From positions 1-55,148 of the forward strand of contig NZ_JMCL01000098.1 of NCBI RefSeq assembly GCF_000690905.1: a stretch of 55,148 nucleotides of DNA, given 5' to 3'. This document shows, one piece after another, positions 54,222 through 55,148 of this stretch. Every line of letters starts with the position of its first letter. Position 1 is the stretch's first letter. The notes under the pieces are model-generated. The model was not told the DNA's origin, did not search any database, and saw nothing but the letters and a program-made list of their open reading frames with translations. A program made the position numbers and the translations under genes. The stretch comes from Pseudomonas sp. Ant30-3. GTDB taxonomy: Bacteria; Pseudomonadota; Gammaproteobacteria; Pseudomonadales; Pseudomonadaceae.

Positions 54222-54926
54222 ATGGGCGCACAGTGGAAGGTTAAACACAAAGAAGCGGCATCCAACGCCAAAGGCAAAATCTTCGGCAAGCTGGTGAAGG
54301 AACTCACCATCGCCGCGCGCAACGGTGCCGACACCGCCACCAACGCCCACCTGCGTCTGGTGGTCGAGCAGGCCAAAAAGGCTTCGATGCCGCGTGAAAC
54401 CCTTGAACGTGCGATCAAGAAAGGCTCGGGCCAGCTCGGCGAAACCGTGCAATATCACCGCGTTACCTATGAAGGTTTTGCACCGCATCAGGTGCCGCTG
54501 ATCGTTGAATGCGTGACCGACAACATCAACCGCACCGTTGCCGAAATCCGCGTCGCATTCCGCAAGGGCCAACTCGGCGCTTCCGGTTCGGTGGCCTGGG
54601 ACTTCGACCATGTCGGCATGATCGAAGCGTCGCCGGACAGCCCGGATGCAGATCCGGAAATGGCGGCGATCGAAGCGGGCGCGCAGGATTTCGAACCGGC
54701 TGAAGATGGCGCGACCCTGTTCATCACCGAAGCGGCTGACCTCGACGCCGTGCAGAAAGCCTTGCCTGAGCAGGGTTTCACCGTGCTGTCGGCGAAGCTC
54801 GGTTACAAGCCGAAGAACCCGGTCAGCGGCTTGAGTGACGAGCAAATGGCTGAAGTCGAGGCGTTTCTTGAAGGCCTCGATAATCATGATGACGTGCAGG
54901 ATATGTTTGTTGGCCTGGCTGGCTGA
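54222..54926 (+). CDS. YebC/PmpR family protein (YeeN-like paralogue)
   Basis: 234 residues. MGAQWKVKHKEAASNAKGKIFGKLVKELTIAAR start, VVEQAKKASMPRETLERAIKKGSG and the C-terminal GATLFITEAADLDAVQKAL are family marks. YebC proteins bind DNA or act on ribosomes at polyproline stalls. The start sequence WKVKHKE and C-terminal tail fit the YeeN branch rather than the ruvC-linked YebC. Ribosome site GAGAGTGAG before ATG 54222. Monocistronic, divergent from vgrG. Confidence 0.88.
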   Translation: MGAQWKVKHKEAASNAKGKIFGKLVKELTIAARNGADTATNAHLRLVVEQAKKASMPRETLERAIKKGSGQLGETVQYHRVTYEGFAPHQVPLIVECVTDNINRTVAEIRVAFRKGQLGASGSVAWDFDHVGMIEASPDSPDADPEMAAIEAGAQDFEPAEDGATLFITEAADLDAVQKALPEQGFTVLSAKLGYKPKNPVSGLSDEQMAEVEAFLEGLDNHDDVQDMFVGLAG

Positions 54927-55012
54927 GTCTCACTGAGTCTGTGGCGAGGTGGGCCTTTTGTCCCAAGGGTGGCTTGTGCTGCGAGTTGGGCTTTTGTGGT
55001 GAGTGGGGTTTT

Positions 55013-55109
55013 TGTGGCGAGGGGATTTATCCCCGTTGGACGGCGAAGCCGTCCCCTCCAAAAGCGACGACTGCTTCGCAGCCGAACGGGGATAAATCCC
55101 CTCGCCACA
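55013..55109. repeat. REP-like inverted pair
   Basis: Arms of 25 bases (55013-55037, 55085-55109) are exact reverse complements and match the pair at 3-123 in plan. Degenerate direct copies of GGCTTTTGTGG-type flank (54950-55012) precede it. No gene in 54927-55148. Confidence 0.8.
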
Positions 55110-55148
55110 CGAGCCAGCCTTGCCATAGATGCTTTGTCACACAAGCCA

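Overview
The window is a chromosomal stretch of a fluorescent Pseudomonas, most likely of the P. fluorescens species complex. Evidence: a pyoverdine maturation/export block with PvdS-type promoters, the tig-clpP-clpX-lon-hupB-ppiD core block, GC-rich codon use and many Pseudomonas-type REP/REPIN palindromes. I see no transposase, integrase, phage module or CRISPR array. I cannot resolve the species from sequence alone.

Layout. 1-11.9 kb: pyoverdine genes pvdN-pvdM (minus), pvdP (plus), opmQ-pvdT-pvdR (minus), fpvI and pvdA (plus). Four sites match TAAAT-N16-CGT exactly, in front of pvdMN, pvdP, pvdRT-opmQ and pvdA. A Fur-like box precedes fpvI. Together they describe iron-starvation control of side-chain synthesis (PvdA), periplasmic maturation (PvdP, PvdM, PvdN) and recycling/export (PvdRT-OpmQ). 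12-16.4 kb: a three-gene phosphorelay: an aspartate-less receiver, a BvgA-like regulator and a BvgS-like sensor. 16.4-29 kb: mixed housekeeping and small-envelope genes: a PYQ/G-rich exported protein, a shikimate dehydrogenase-like protein, a cupin, YceH, DUF1993, SstT, an MFS exporter, NhaR, a small lipoprotein, TerC, a C39-like lipoprotein without catalytic residues, two tiny acidic proteins, PbpG and FolD. 29.1-38.4 kb: three tRNAs (Arg, His, Leu), trigger factor, ClpP, ClpX, Lon (with a heat-shock-like promoter), HU-beta, a degenerate tRNA-Asp-like element with its own terminator, and PpiD.

38.6-45.4 kb: a DUF2242 lipoprotein, a 28-residue acidic ORF behind an ANR-like box, an AraC regulator in an operon with a membrane-anchored nitrilase-fold protein that has lost its Cys and Lys, FadH, and a PLP-dependent deaminase/desulfhydrase. 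45.5-52.7 kb: a phosphonate region: phnX-phnW with a divergent LysR gene, then a second paralogous LysR gene divergent from an OPA-type transporter and a DAO-family FAD oxidoreductase. 52.7-54.9 kb: a short orphan VgrG and a YebC paralogue.

The best candidates for something undescribed are the transporter-oxidase-LysR module beside phnWX, the pseudo-nitrilase/AraC pair, the tRNA-Asp-like element between hupB and ppiD, and the receiver without its phospho-acceptor in the BvgAS-like cluster. All functional proposals for these are inference.
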